Positions 42,401 to 51,562 of a stretch of DNA of 64,000 nucleotides are shown here, piece after piece (position 1 is the stretch's first letter; every line of letters starts with the position of its first letter). The DNA is from an uncultured Clostridia bacterium (GTDB lineage: Bacteria; Bacillota; Clostridia; Christensenellales; UBA1242): NCBI GenBank assembly GCA_930990975.1, contig CAKNRR010000003.1, forward strand, positions 77,037 through 141,036, read 5' to 3'. A program made the translations under genes and the position numbers. The notes beneath the pieces are model-generated. The model saw nothing but the letters and a program-made list of their open reading frames with translations. It did not search any database and was not told the origin of the DNA.

Positions 42401-45400
42401 ATATCCTTTTCAACTTGAACTTCAAGTTCTGTGCTGTCAGCTATATCAAATTGTTTTGAAATATTGAAACGCTTATAATTTTCATGCAATGTTGTTGAAC
42501 TGAATATGCTTTCAAGATCAATCATTCCTTGTTCATTCACGGTTGAATCTATATATTCTGCTGTACCATTATATGCATAAACTGCATCGCTCACTACGAC
42601 ATCCGGTACAACTTTCATTAAGTAATAGAAAGTCAATTTGTCGCTTGTGTTTGACAATGTGTAACTAAGAGCAAGATAGAAATTTGTTTGAGTTGTTGGC
42701 AAGTGATTAAGTGATAATCTTCCGTATCTCTCTGCAGAACCCCCAACATCTTCTGTCCCCATCAAAATGTTTTTGATTAATTCTTCACTTGTCTTATAAT
42801 TTCCAGTTGTGTCAATTGCATAATATTCGATGGCTGGAGTTATTTCAGTATCATTAATGATAAAGAGCCCTTCATCGCCTACTGTTTCACCAAAGCTATA
42901 TTCAGTCAAAATTTGAGAGATTTGCCCCGCTCTAATTTCATTATAAACAACTTTTGCATCCTTATTTTCGTCGTTATCTGTGCCAGTTTTTAAAAGTTGT
43001 TCTGGTGTTGTCATAGCTATTTCAAGCTTTCTATAATCTTCAACATTTGCTGAATAATTTACATAATCAAACCCTATAGAAGAAATCAAAATTGGAACAT
43101 ACACAACAGCTGGACTGCTTGTTATGCTTGCGCTTTCATCTCTAGCACCAAAATACATTACTAAATAAATTTTTTCATTTAATCCGTTTATTAACTTATT
43201 TGCAGTATTTTTGGCAGTTATATTTGTACCAGAAATTGTTGTTGTGCCGCCTTCTTCATCTATAATAGTTTTTTCTGCACTATTTGTTACACCATAATAA
43301 TTTGACAAGCTGTTGCCATCAAGATCTTGAAGTATCAAATAAGCACTATAGTTGTCAGAGAAGCTCTTATTCATAAACCAGCTTCCTTCTTCAATCATTA
43401 CATAGCCTTTTCCGTTTACAAATTGAACCTGTGATTGTTCTTGTAATTGTTGAGCTGATTGGCCTTCACCTTCTGCCAACTTATATGATGCTATCATATT
43501 TGCAAGATATTGATACATTTCAAGTCTATATTCTTCTTCTGTCAACTCTTCTTCCTGACTTCCAGGAAAATCAAATAATCTTATTTTAACTTCAATAGTA
43601 GCCAATGCCTTTTCATCAGCATCTTCTTCATTAAGTTTAACATATAAATTAGTTTTAAGCTCTGATGTATTGTAATCAAACAAGAATCTTGTATCATTTT
43701 TTAAGAGAACAGAACCATTATATTCAAAATATTCTTCAAATGAATAGAATGCTGTAAATTCTCCAATATCTACGACATCTTCACTAGAAGCTCTCGTGAT
43801 TTTTACAAAATCTTCAATATTGATTCCTCCAACAGAATTATTTAAAGCATAATAAATGTAATCAAGTCCTTCAATTTTAAGATTTCTTGTAATTTCAAAA
43901 GAAATCGACCTACTTACAGCAAAATAATTGTCGCCGTCTGGTCTAAATATAATAGTAAATGTGCCATCCTCTTTATCCCAGAAATCAACAAAATTAATTT
44001 TTGCTTGTCCATCTGAATTTGGAGTAAAGATTGCGACATAATTTCCTGCTCCTGGGTTGTCTGTTTGTGCAATATAATCTCCTTCGCTTCTTACTATATA
44101 ATAAGTATTTGCTGAGAATAATGAACCAAATGTTATTGTTCCCTCACCAGTTGGGTCTTTATAGTTGTTTGTTACTTTATTATCAATCACGACATCTGTC
44201 GCAGCATACAAAGGTTCTGATGTTGAAGAGTCTGGATAGTTTTTTGCTGCAATTGATATGTTTGACATTAATTTCAAATTAAGTGTTGACTCTATTGCCC
44301 CATTTGAACCTTGGTCACTTATAGTGAATCTCAAAGTATGTTCTCTAGCAAAGTCTTTATTAATTCTTATCTTAGAAATGCTCTTTCCACTTAATGTTCT
44401 TATTATTTGATCTGCATCTACATTTTCACCATCAAGCCCTGTTATTAAACTATCGTTTTCATCATACAAACTGAGCATTGCATCTTTTCCGAACAAGTTA
44501 ACCAACAACTGATTGTCATCATTCATTGTTGTATCGTTTAAATATTGTTGACTTAATTGGAACTTAATATTGGTATATGGTTGTTTAGCTCCATCTTCTC
44601 CTACATAAAATTGAACTAAAGTATCAAGATCTATATATTGTTCCCCTGCAGATTTAGCACCATATTTTGAAATGTCAATATTTGAAACATCTGTAACTTC
44701 ATAATCTCCAGCCGCAAATGGGTCTGTTGAAGTTGACTTTCTTACTTCTGTTATACCAACTGAAGAAATGTTCATATTGAGATATTGATTATTTGGATCT
44801 CCTTCAGCCTTAATTGTAGAGCTGTTTCCATCCAAAGTTTCAAGTGCCAAAGATACATTTGCATTTGTTGATTGTCTGAATGTGAATGTTTGACCATTTA
44901 AGTTTACCGCATTTGAATCACCTGTCCAAACAACAAATTTCCAGCTTCCTGACAATGTGTCTGTGCGTTCTTTTTGGTCTGTTATGATTACATAACTGTT
45001 ATCTTGACCCAAAAGGCTTAACAACAATTGATCTGTTGATGTGAATGGATTTGCTTCTGATGTAGGCAATCCTGTACAAATAATTTTTGTGTTGAAACTC
45101 CCTGATGATTCAAGTGTTTGATTTACAGTAATTTGTCCACCAGCCACATAATCTTTATATATCTCATCAGCAGTAATTGAAATATCCGTTGAAACTGGGC
45201 TATATACGCACAAAACAATGTCAGTTATGTTTAAATGCCATTCAATATTCTTATCATCAAGATTGTCATATTTAAGTGAGATTTGTGAAATATATATTCC
45301 CTCCAAATCAGAGATATTCATACCAGTATTTATTCCTATCTGATAAGTTATAACTCCGTAAGAGGTTTCATCATCTATAGAAAATTGAGCTGTGCCAACT

Positions 45401-47574
45401 GAGAAATAGTTTGAAACATCATTGTTTTGACGATCTCTAAATACAAGGCTCATATACCCATTGTCATATTCTTCTTGGAATACAGAAACTGATTCTGGAG
45501 CAACATTAAATGAAACCGAGAATGTATTTGATGTGCCTTGATCAATTAAAATTTCGCCATCTAATTCTTGGAATGCTTCAGTATTGATTTCACCAGGTGT
45601 TACAGAATTTTCATAAAGCACCTTTTCGCAATTTACTTCTATATAATCCAAACTCATCTTGGCTATTTTATAAGTGAGCCCACCTTGACCTTCTTCATAG
45701 ACTGGGCTTCCATTTTCAGTAACAATAGTTGCATAATACAATCTAAATGAACCAGTATTTTGCAATGTGATTGTATTGCCTCTCAAAGCAAACAATAATG
45801 TATTTCCAGCATTTGTTGCATAAGTCCCTGAAAGATTGCTGTCATAGCTTGTGCTTCCTAGTACTTTATTTATTGTATCAATATAATCTTCTTTATTGCC
45901 ATCGCCAAACCATGCAAAGAAAACAACATCTTTATACATGTTTCCCTCAGGAATTTCTATAAGTGATTGCAAATCAATGTTTTGTGGTTTGATTATTCCA
46001 TTTGAATCATAGTCAAGCATTATATCTATATCACTTGAATCTGCCCAAGTGATGTCTTCTTCAATGTGTTCATCTACTGATAATGTAAAGTTGTATACAA
46101 GGGGTTCACCTTCACCAAATAGTGATATTTCATCGTTTTCCCCTTCGATTAAAAGAACAACTGAAACTTCAATATCAACATCTCTTGTTGATGTTATATC
46201 CCAATAACAATAGTTTTTGTTTGTAACTTGCGAGTATGGTTTATAATATCTTACTCCGTTAATTTCTTCATAGTCGCCACCAGATATTTTTAAGAAAGCA
46301 TCAACGCCTACTGTTGGATCAACACCTTCATAGCTAAAACTTAACGCAATGTTTGGCAAAAGCCCTTCAATAATTGTATCTGATGTTGAATAAATGTTAA
46401 CACCCAAGAATTGTGCTGTTTTGTCATAATCATATTGATTAATATATACTCTCAAAGCTTGATTTGTGTTTGCATTTATTGTTTGACTTGCTTTGTTTAC
46501 AGTGAAGTTTTTAACGCTCGCTGATCCTATTTTAATAGAAAGTTTTGATAAAACATCTCTATTAAGTGTTGATGATGGTGTTTCATCACTGGTAGAAGCA
46601 AGATAATTCAAAATTTGTGAATAGAAAAGTTCATCAGTTAAATCTGTAAATTGATTTTCAGTTTCTATTTGAGTTTTTGCGCTTCTAAATGTATATCCAT
46701 ATAATTGTATATTATCTACAGCTTGGTCGCCAGCAAGGAAACGAATGTTGTATTTATCAACATAGATTGTAGAAAGAATGTTTGTATCTACATTCAATGC
46801 TTGATAGAATGAGTGTTTCATTCTCTTGCTTTCTGCTGCTATTGCATCATTTTTATCATCGCTGTAAATGTATTCACTGTTTGCAGGATAGAATTTTGTT
46901 TTTAAAGTAAATCCTTCCCCTGTTACAATTTGATTTGTTTCTTTATCATTTGAGTTCACTGCAACAACTTTTGTCTTATAAACAGGGACATCTACTGCAA
47001 TATTTAATGAGGTTCTATTTGATTGATTGTCTTCTGTAACAGTTAGTTGTGAGGTTGCAACCAATGTTGAGATACCACCAACAATCCAATCAATACGATT
47101 GTTAAATTCATCTAAAATTTCTTGACCTTGGTCGTCTACCAAATAATTGTCTTTTATAAGAAGAACTTGGAACTCTTGTCCAATAGTGACAATTTCAGGA
47201 ACTTGGATAATACCATTGTCAATATATGTAATTCCGTCATCTTTTACAATTCTATGAGTAACATCATTATTTTCAAAAGAAAGTGTGACTTCTTTTCTTG
47301 TTATGTTCTCAGTTTCTGAATTTACTGTAAGCATAAAATCATCAACCACTTCAAGTTGACCATTTGCCTCATTTAATAATTCATCGTCATATGTAAAGGT
47401 TATTGTTTGCGGATATATTATTTTTTCCTCAAAACCTCCTGACAGAAAAACACCCAAAATAGTTACACCTGTAATAAAGCCAACAGATGCAACTGCGATG
47501 AGTACAGTAAGCCACACCGGCCACTTTTTTCTTCTCTCACCCTTGTCTACTTTTTCTTTCTTTACTTTCTTCAT
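36430..47574 (-). CDS. Giant (3714 aa) single-TM membrane-anchored extracellular protein
   Basis: One uninterrupted frame; KKVKKEKVDKGERRKKWPVWLTVLIAVASVGFITGVTILGVFLSGG (basic cytoplasmic tail plus TM), then Asn/Asp/Thr/Ser/Tyr-rich beta-like sequence; no LPxTG at the C-terminus. Confidence 0.85.
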   Translation of the reverse strand: MKKVKKEKVDKGERRKKWPVWLTVLIAVASVGFITGVTILGVFLSGGFEEKIIYPQTITFTYDDELLNEANGQLEVVDDFMLTVNSETENITRKEVTLSFENNDVTHRIVKDDGITYIDNGIIQVPEIVTIGQEFQVLLIKDNYLVDDQGQEILDEFNNRIDWIVGGISTLVATSQLTVTEDNQSNRTSLNIAVDVPVYKTKVVAVNSNDKETNQIVTGEGFTLKTKFYPANSEYIYSDDKNDAIAAESKRMKHSFYQALNVDTNILSTIYVDKYNIRFLAGDQAVDNIQLYGYTFRSAKTQIETENQFTDLTDELFYSQILNYLASTSDETPSSTLNRDVLSKLSIKIGSASVKNFTVNKASQTINANTNQALRVYINQYDYDKTAQFLGVNIYSTSDTIIEGLLPNIALSFSYEGVDPTVGVDAFLKISGGDYEEINGVRYYKPYSQVTNKNYCYWDITSTRDVDIEVSVVLLIEGENDEISLFGEGEPLVYNFTLSVDEHIEEDITWADSSDIDIMLDYDSNGIIKPQNIDLQSLIEIPEGNMYKDVVFFAWFGDGNKEDYIDTINKVLGSTSYDSNLSGTYATNAGNTLLFALRGNTITLQNTGSFRLYYATIVTENGSPVYEEGQGGLTYKIAKMSLDYIEVNCEKVLYENSVTPGEINTEAFQELDGEILIDQGTSNTFSVSFNVAPESVSVFQEEYDNGYMSLVFRDRQNNDVSNYFSVGTAQFSIDDETSYGVITYQIGINTGMNISDLEGIYISQISLKYDNLDDKNIEWHLNITDIVLCVYSPVSTDISITADEIYKDYVAGGQITVNQTLESSGSFNTKIICTGLPTSEANPFTSTDQLLLSLLGQDNSYVIITDQKERTDTLSGSWKFVVWTGDSNAVNLNGQTFTFRQSTNANVSLALETLDGNSSTIKAEGDPNNQYLNMNISSVGITEVRKSTSTDPFAAGDYEVTDVSNIDISKYGAKSAGEQYIDLDTLVQFYVGEDGAKQPYTNIKFQLSQQYLNDTTMNDDNQLLVNLFGKDAMLSLYDENDSLITGLDGENVDADQIIRTLSGKSISKIRINKDFAREHTLRFTISDQGSNGAIESTLNLKLMSNISIAAKNYPDSSTSEPLYAATDVVIDNKVTNNYKDPTGEGTITFGSLFSANTYYIVRSEGDYIAQTDNPGAGNYVAIFTPNSDGQAKINFVDFWDKEDGTFTIIFRPDGDNYFAVSRSISFEITRNLKIEGLDYIYYALNNSVGGINIEDFVKITRASSEDVVDIGEFTAFYSFEEYFEYNGSVLLKNDTRFLFDYNTSELKTNLYVKLNEEDADEKALATIEVKIRLFDFPGSQEEELTEEEYRLEMYQYLANMIASYKLAEGEGQSAQQLQEQSQVQFVNGKGYVMIEEGSWFMNKSFSDNYSAYLILQDLDGNSLSNYYGVTNSAEKTIIDEEGGTTTISGTNITAKNTANKLINGLNEKIYLVMYFGARDESASITSSPAVVYVPILISSIGFDYVNYSANVEDYRKLEIAMTTPEQLLKTGTDNDENKDAKVVYNEIRAGQISQILTEYSFGETVGDEGLFIINDTEITPAIEYYAIDTTGNYKTSEELIKNILMGTEDVGGSAERYGRLSLNHLPTTQTNFYLALSYTLSNTSDKLTFYYLMKVVPDVVVSDAVYAYNGTAEYIDSTVNEQGMIDLESIFSSTTLHENYKRFNISKQFDIADSTELEVQVEKDMKVWLTLKRHNPDNNALETVDGVAPVFKTIAKADENVIIDLNELFVNEEGLDGLVQKDDVVEINIVSGNGSFYYDGLKIYESLKSINEVVSVRIGEDTYYNESEWKNKIDIQFSEDYSQMYYTPIADQEITVSIKHSYTGGLENDQLAIIGGEQYYQFIFNSTTHKYSVKFEATNIKEGEEVDETFITDDLHREYVLYLNNGFSGTEAKDETTQENYREVELNIQLLENYVAGSSEGYTIEWDTLQIELTDGSVAYLPDGTKTEETNPSIYSYVEYDARQENEGKFIIRLNEYISSDREVEFTLYTSQGYLATLRIVLDANVSVTLKNDGIIQGGTTTPFEYSESATNGLFEINGKPANEYTVEATLNENNTGDGHNYVYFSKNAGFVAANLLNDYKVVYDFVITFEGDKTFEFTQEFTLKHNITPKTSVDAENIIAFNTIDVEAYRKAGKELFDDINTGNEYNLTYSGSSASAAYNQSESFSKGKENIIVTNYVAGYTSVELNLTVNINFDDYQDNVVDVTGLEGIPQSQSFVTTYVFRVYPSVQMTPNYPVPDKEQLTQEYIDDKTTFAKVLDNFLFQNAIFSSEARIIFNKAELGNAGQPTNEVPTYNTKITLDGSGSSPKIDPSLLRIAILEKQNASIYTINSENITDAPTSSDKNYNTSEEIPFDANITFKRGTWVSGAGGITFNDNGSESFIKFRITYQNVSCDYTVYIMSNALSVQINNASKYSTVSGSGNNVETIYVDKTSVNNLFAHHRMAEVEMNSSLQAEGSYYMIFTDNAKYREEGQTAHFFASYAQYISKSDAGKKLYLDLGYPMPNFTYVGAYLVSNFDKQLLTTTILNDTNTAAGGAYEDLKGYINCNLIEQVTQTSDSSTKVPATWKDLNKVTNSDNAGQIFTSVKLANRVQLMYGQAASAQTSGIPVAYEKYGTSLNNLSLDSKSITIDTPIETYAFANENGENIPFNKNDGSANAQEPLTAKYYYQASIDIDVENKISSSLNHINLSVNYEYESMVQEFGVKHPTSNTYISSADFGEGKATLTMRTLNYDGKDGRNNDDVIVEGQKELIEKYRTKYVAQEGFKVTVQGGAADEGDVYLQMSAVLNAGGAAYDYTLLPLGADNLGDYVLTEVVYNSLGFTKTFYVVIKIEPDYVVSYGGNEIETDPETGIVSNVGDQIYNIASIAGGEYNEFTLTSTSSQSGYVSVKHKNGDNANIELATSRFDITFMIGGKIVEGVEYNNTDNTAQKLEADLRSGRWIGYDANGYQLSDLQKTEIKDGENIIGFELQGNNSENKLVPVAYLKLANGKTTLFENAKEVIFGSQYFYVTAEDPYGFKYEVYFSLESSYTEPYIESDSIAITEGEYFDISAKYESLTIQTEDADPIDKHYISATPQSAQSTDAYTSIIEISGIEAYLFAENPSKPDPDNKNLPEYLEENTNTKEGYTTTTSTDGSKVSNPGEWTDEDKENYLTHAPMIKYLDIVSVSFYDMNDEELDVVEPTVSAEPGAIKADRYTMATASELYGSYYGYSNRAVYKSPLAYDNDETTTTGVVLANESDGEETEQKDPFYPFQVPRLQKTDIYKDSNSADIQMVIRIRYDKDGVIEFYDLKTNANITREVEIKEQDKAPVRDGDQFIVNDQFSVTTGINETIDNPIYINDTLEVLVNEQSSTSFEITLQRPVDVNANPLQYENVNQTPAVVSISNSGRSYKRTEYISISQYVGVNVNEKDRIVITPRDSNAEFYYVTNNDSGNVVNNRRIVEYNGNNYYLIDPNDNKEENNTFTIESITKDVLYVEDSSLLQARNYHTARKYYVVKVEFKNEDGTSTTNTNFTYRVSKAYNVTGYYYKLERANTDTIMKLLSVNYDGDKGKWYTPFADSGNVQGWTDSFTMNYATNKDFSKLTPDTVKNNYKNYLSFTLDDTDGGSGNASIDSSDYKIVYNSLFVYDEYIKIVIKMRVSGADRDFNTDDDTFIYMDTLRLSWDKDYDELKGQATN

Positions 47575-47940
47575 TTAAGACACCTCATTTTCTTAAATAT
47601 ATTCTCATTTATATTATAAATTTTTGATAGAAAAAAAGCAAACAAATAATCGTATTTTGTCAATTATTTATAAACTTATATATATTATAAATATAAAGCG
47701 CGAAAATATTTAATTTGAAACAAATAAATTTGATTAAATTAAAAAATAAATTATCATATTAAAACATTAAATAATTTTCTTTTTATTATTTAAAAATTTG
47801 TTAAAAAATTAATTTTTTTATTAAATTTATTATTTTTTATTAAAATTCATTCATTTTTTATTATTTTTTTAATTTTTATATATATTTTTTAATTTTAACC
47901 TTTTTATAAAATTTGAAGACTGTCTTTATCAATCTTTTGT

Positions 47941-47969
47941 TTGACAATTCAATACTTATATTTTATAAT
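47941..47969 (+). promoter_or_regulatory. Consensus sigma-A promoter
   Basis: TTGACA - 17 nt - TATAAT, followed by AAAGGAG RBS and ATG at 48004. Confidence 0.88.
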
Positions 47970-48003
47970 ATTCAATATGTAAAACAAAAGGAGCAATTAT
48001 AAT

Positions 48004-49584
48004 ATGATACAAGCAACAAACATCTCTCTTGCTTTTGGTGGCAGAGTGCTTTATAGAGATGTAAACTTAAAATTCACAAAAGGAAACTGCTATGGCATTA
48101 TTGGCGCGAATGGTGCTGGAAAATCAACATTCCTTAAAATATTGACAGGAGAAATTGAACCTAACACAGGAGAAATATCTATCACCCCTGGCGAAAGAAT
48201 GTCTGTCCTTGCTCAAAATCAAAATGCTTATGATGAAGAGACTGTCCTTGACACAGTGCTTCTTGGGCATAAAAAATTGATGGAAATTCAAAAAGAAAAA
48301 GATGCTCTATATGCAAAACCAGATTTTAGCGAAGAAGACGGAATAAGAGCTGGAGAGCTTGAAACTGAGTTTGCTGAACTTGGCGGATGGGAAGCTGAAA
48401 GCGAAGCAAAAACCCTTCTTCAAAACCTCGGAATAAGTGAATCTCTCTTTTATAATCTTATGAAAGATGTTGACCCAAAAGAAAAAGTCAAAGTCCTTTT
48501 AGCTCAAGCACTTTTTGGCAATCCTGACATTCTTGTCCTCGATGAACCAACAAACAACCTTGACTTCAAAACTGTAAGATGGCTTGAAGAATTTTTGCTA
48601 AATTTTGAAAACTGCGTCATTATCGTTTCTCACAATAGACACTTTTTAAACAAAGTTTGCACTCATATTTGCGATGTTGACTATGGAAAAATCAATATGT
48701 ACATTGGAAACTATGATTTCTGGTATGAATCAAGTCAACTTATTTTAAGACAAATGAAAGACCAAAACAAGAAAGCTGAACAAAGAGCAAAAGAACTCAA
48801 AGAATTTATTGCCCGTTTCTCTGCAAATGCTTCAAAATCAAAACAAGCAACAAGCAGAAAAAAAGAGCTTGAAAGATTGACTATTGAAGACATCAAGCCT
48901 TCTTCAAGAAAATATCCTTATATCAACTTTGAATACACTCAAGAAATAGGTAAAGAAATTTTGAAAGTTGAAGGCTTAAGCAAGGCTGGAATGTTTAAAA
49001 AATTGAATTTCAACATTGAAAAAGGTCAAAAAGTCGCATTTTTTGCAAAAAATAGTCAAATTTTAACCACTTTATTCAATATTATCTTAGGAAAAGAACA
49101 ACCAGATAGTGGAAATGTATTTATTGGAAAAACAATAAAAGCTACACTTTTGCCACAAAACAACAACGAATATTTTGAAAATAATACAAGTTCTATTGTA
49201 GATTGGTTAAGACAATTTTCTAAAGACCAAAATGAAACATATATCAGAAGTTGGCTTGGCAGGATGCTGTTTACTGGTGAAGAAAACTTGAAACCTGCAA
49301 ATGTCTTGTCTGGTGGAGAAAGAGTGCGTTGCATGCTGGCTAAAATGATGCTCGAACAAGGCAACCTGCTTATCTTAGATGAACCAACAAACCATCTTGA
49401 CCTTGAAAGCATCACTGCATTAAATAAAGGCATGCAAAACTTCAAAGGCAACATCTTGTTTGCAACTCACGACCAAGAAATTATTGAAACTGTTGCAAAT
49501 AGAATTATTGATATAATAAACGAAGACCACTATATTGACTTTACTGGGACCTATGAAGAATATATTGAAAAATATTCAAAATAA
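48004..49584 (+). CDS. ABC-F family ATPase (YkpA/YbiT-like)
   Basis: GIIGANGAGKSTFLKILTGE; LDEPTNNLDFKTVRWLEEFL; LSGGERVRCMLAKMMLEQGNLLILDEPTNHLDLESITALNKGM. Confidence 0.94.
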   Translation: MIQATNISLAFGGRVLYRDVNLKFTKGNCYGIIGANGAGKSTFLKILTGEIEPNTGEISITPGERMSVLAQNQNAYDEETVLDTVLLGHKKLMEIQKEKDALYAKPDFSEEDGIRAGELETEFAELGGWEAESEAKTLLQNLGISESLFYNLMKDVDPKEKVKVLLAQALFGNPDILVLDEPTNNLDFKTVRWLEEFLLNFENCVIIVSHNRHFLNKVCTHICDVDYGKINMYIGNYDFWYESSQLILRQMKDQNKKAEQRAKELKEFIARFSANASKSKQATSRKKELERLTIEDIKPSSRKYPYINFEYTQEIGKEILKVEGLSKAGMFKKLNFNIEKGQKVAFFAKNSQILTTLFNIILGKEQPDSGNVFIGKTIKATLLPQNNNEYFENNTSSIVDWLRQFSKDQNETYIRSWLGRMLFTGEENLKPANVLSGGERVRCMLAKMMLEQGNLLILDEPTNHLDLESITALNKGMQNFKGNILFATHDQEIIETVANRIIDIINEDHYIDFTGTYEEYIEKYSK

Positions 49585-49597
49585 ATCAAAAATTAAA

Positions 49598-49667
49598 AAA
49601 ATACAGGATTTAATGCGTTTTAAGAGTAAAAACTATTAAAAATAATGTAAATATCCTGTATTTTTTA
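49598..49667 (+). terminator. Rho-independent terminator (long loop)
   Basis: ATACAGGAT ... ATCCTGTATTTTTT. Confidence 0.5.
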
Positions 49668-49953
49668 TATCGTCATAAGTCAACTTTCCTTCCCTGCCAT
49701 CTATATCATAAAAAACAAAGTCACATTAAATCGTAACATTTTTTTGTTAGCAATATTATGAACTGCACAGTGCTTAAATCCGTTTGAATTTTTTTATTCT
49801 ATAACAAATAAATTTGAACTCATAAGTAAATTTCAACATCACACATAAACTTCAACATCACAAAGTTTGCATTATGATAAAAAAGAGAGTATAACACAAA
49901 CAAAAAAAGCGAGAAAACAATCTCCTCGCCTTTTTTATTTTTTAGGTTCTTAT

Positions 49954-50448
49954 TTAAGAATTTTCGCGATCTTCTTCTATTTCCTTCAACATCTCTTGGT
50001 ATGCTTCAATCCCTATGTCATATTGAACAAGGTCTTTATCCTGTTCATCTTCTGGCAAATCAATAAAATCTTTTCCAAGTATTGGATCGCTTTTTGCCCA
50101 TGAATTTCTTTTAAGCCATTCATCGTGAATAATTGTTCCAATTTCATCTCTTGAATAAAGTTTTTTAGATTCAATTATCTCTGCAACAACTTTACCTGCA
50201 GCCTTGTTTTCAGCTTGCCAATCTGGGCTTAATTTTTCATAAGGTGTGTTTGCAATATCAATTTCAACAAAGTGATGATCATCCAATCTGAGATATGGTG
50301 GAAGATTTCTTACATCTAATCCTGCAACAAATTTCTTATCTGTTACCTTTTTCCATCTTGGTTCATAAGTTCCATCTGCTTTTTTTCTTGTTTCTCTCCA
50401 TTCTTCATGAAGTCTAGCTGCTATTCTTGTCCCTAAATCCATTTCCAT
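49954..50448 (-). CDS. RyR-like domain protein (tentative)
   Basis: RLHEEWRETRKKADGTYEPRWK...VDIAN-like (VEIDIANTPYEKLSPDWQAENKAA) and IIHDEWLKRNSWAKSDPILGKDFIDLPEDEQDKD. Confidence 0.55.
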   Translation of the reverse strand: MEMDLGTRIAARLHEEWRETRKKADGTYEPRWKKVTDKKFVAGLDVRNLPPYLRLDDHHFVEIDIANTPYEKLSPDWQAENKAAGKVVAEIIESKKLYSRDEIGTIIHDEWLKRNSWAKSDPILGKDFIDLPEDEQDKDLVQYDIGIEAYQEMLKEIEEDRENS

Positions 50449-50512
50449 AATATACTATATCCTCCTTATGTTTTATTATATCATACTATTTTTAAAATTT
50501 CAAGTTAAAATT

Positions 50513-51391
50513 CTATAATTCCCTAAATTTTTCATTAAGATTCAGTATCTGTTTCAAAAATTCCTTATCATGACTATATTGAAAAATCAATTGTCCTTCA
50601 TTATAACTGTTACATCTTATCTTTTTCGCATCTACACCTATTTGTAAATTTTTTACAGCATGCAAAACTCGCAACATCATCTTCTTTGAATCTTCATCAT
50701 GGACATAAGTTTCTACATCTCTTCCCCATCTTTCTTGTTGATCTTTATTAAGAATTTCTTTTCCCATGCTAATAAGTTTTGTTTTATCAATTTCTTTTTC
50801 GCAATTTCTCATTTCTCTTAAGTTATTATAAACATAACACTCTTCCAACTCTTTTTTGTCTTGCTTTGACATGCCATAATATTTTGCGTAAATAGTGTCT
50901 AAATTATCAATTCTTGTGAAAAATATTCTATCCTTTATTTTAAAAGCTATATTATTTTCTTTTTGTTGTTCATCATTAAACTCTTTTAAAAATTGTTTAA
51001 ATGTGCCTTCAAATTCTTTAATATGAGCATTGAGCATAGTCAAAGCATTCTTATAACAGCGATTTACTCTATTATCTCGGCTTAACCCTTGCCCAAAATT
51101 AAACATATGATATATTGCCTTTTCTGCAATTTCTAAACTTGTCTTTTTGGCTTCGCTTGGAAGTTGGTTAAAAAATGCGTGTTTTACATCTACTTCCCAT
51201 TGTCCCTCATTGAATCTGTATATCAATGGAATGAATTGCAACTCACTTTCAAGCATATTATCAAGTTCTTTAATCAACTTTTTATCCTGTATTGACTCCC
51301 AAATAGGTTCATTGTCTAAAATCTCTCTCAAACCTTGTTTCCAGTCTTCATATTCTTGAAAAGCGACATTTTCCAATAAATAATTTTTCAT
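50513..51391 (-). CDS. Hypothetical protein
   Basis: 293-aa ORF (from internal MKNYLLENV start); no family recognised. Confidence 0.6.
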   Translation of the reverse strand: MKNYLLENVAFQEYEDWKQGLREILDNEPIWESIQDKKLIKELDNMLESELQFIPLIYRFNEGQWEVDVKHAFFNQLPSEAKKTSLEIAEKAIYHMFNFGQGLSRDNRVNRCYKNALTMLNAHIKEFEGTFKQFLKEFNDEQQKENNIAFKIKDRIFFTRIDNLDTIYAKYYGMSKQDKKELEECYVYNNLREMRNCEKEIDKTKLISMGKEILNKDQQERWGRDVETYVHDEDSKKMMLRVLHAVKNLQIGVDAKKIRCNSYNEGQLIFQYSHDKEFLKQILNLNEKFREL

Positions 51392-51527
51392 ACTATCCCC
51401 TTTAACAGTATTCAATTATATATTATTTATGAACAATAGTCAATATACAAACAAAAACAAAATCATCAATTTTAAGTGAAATAAGCTTAATATCCATAAA
51501 ATAATATTAACATTCCTTTATTTTTTA

Positions 51528-51556
51528 TTGACTTTTGAATTTATTATAACTATACT
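51528..51556 (+). promoter_or_regulatory. Sigma-A type promoter of the T-box leader
   Basis: TTGACT - 17 nt - TATACT. Confidence 0.65.
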
Positions 51557-51562
51557 TATACC

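Noticed and set aside
48961-49110. Degenerate second Walker A in the ABC-F protein (AFFAKNSQILTTLFNII)
   Set aside because: Degenerate second P-loop is, to my knowledge, a family trait of YkpA-like ABC-F proteins rather than a novelty.
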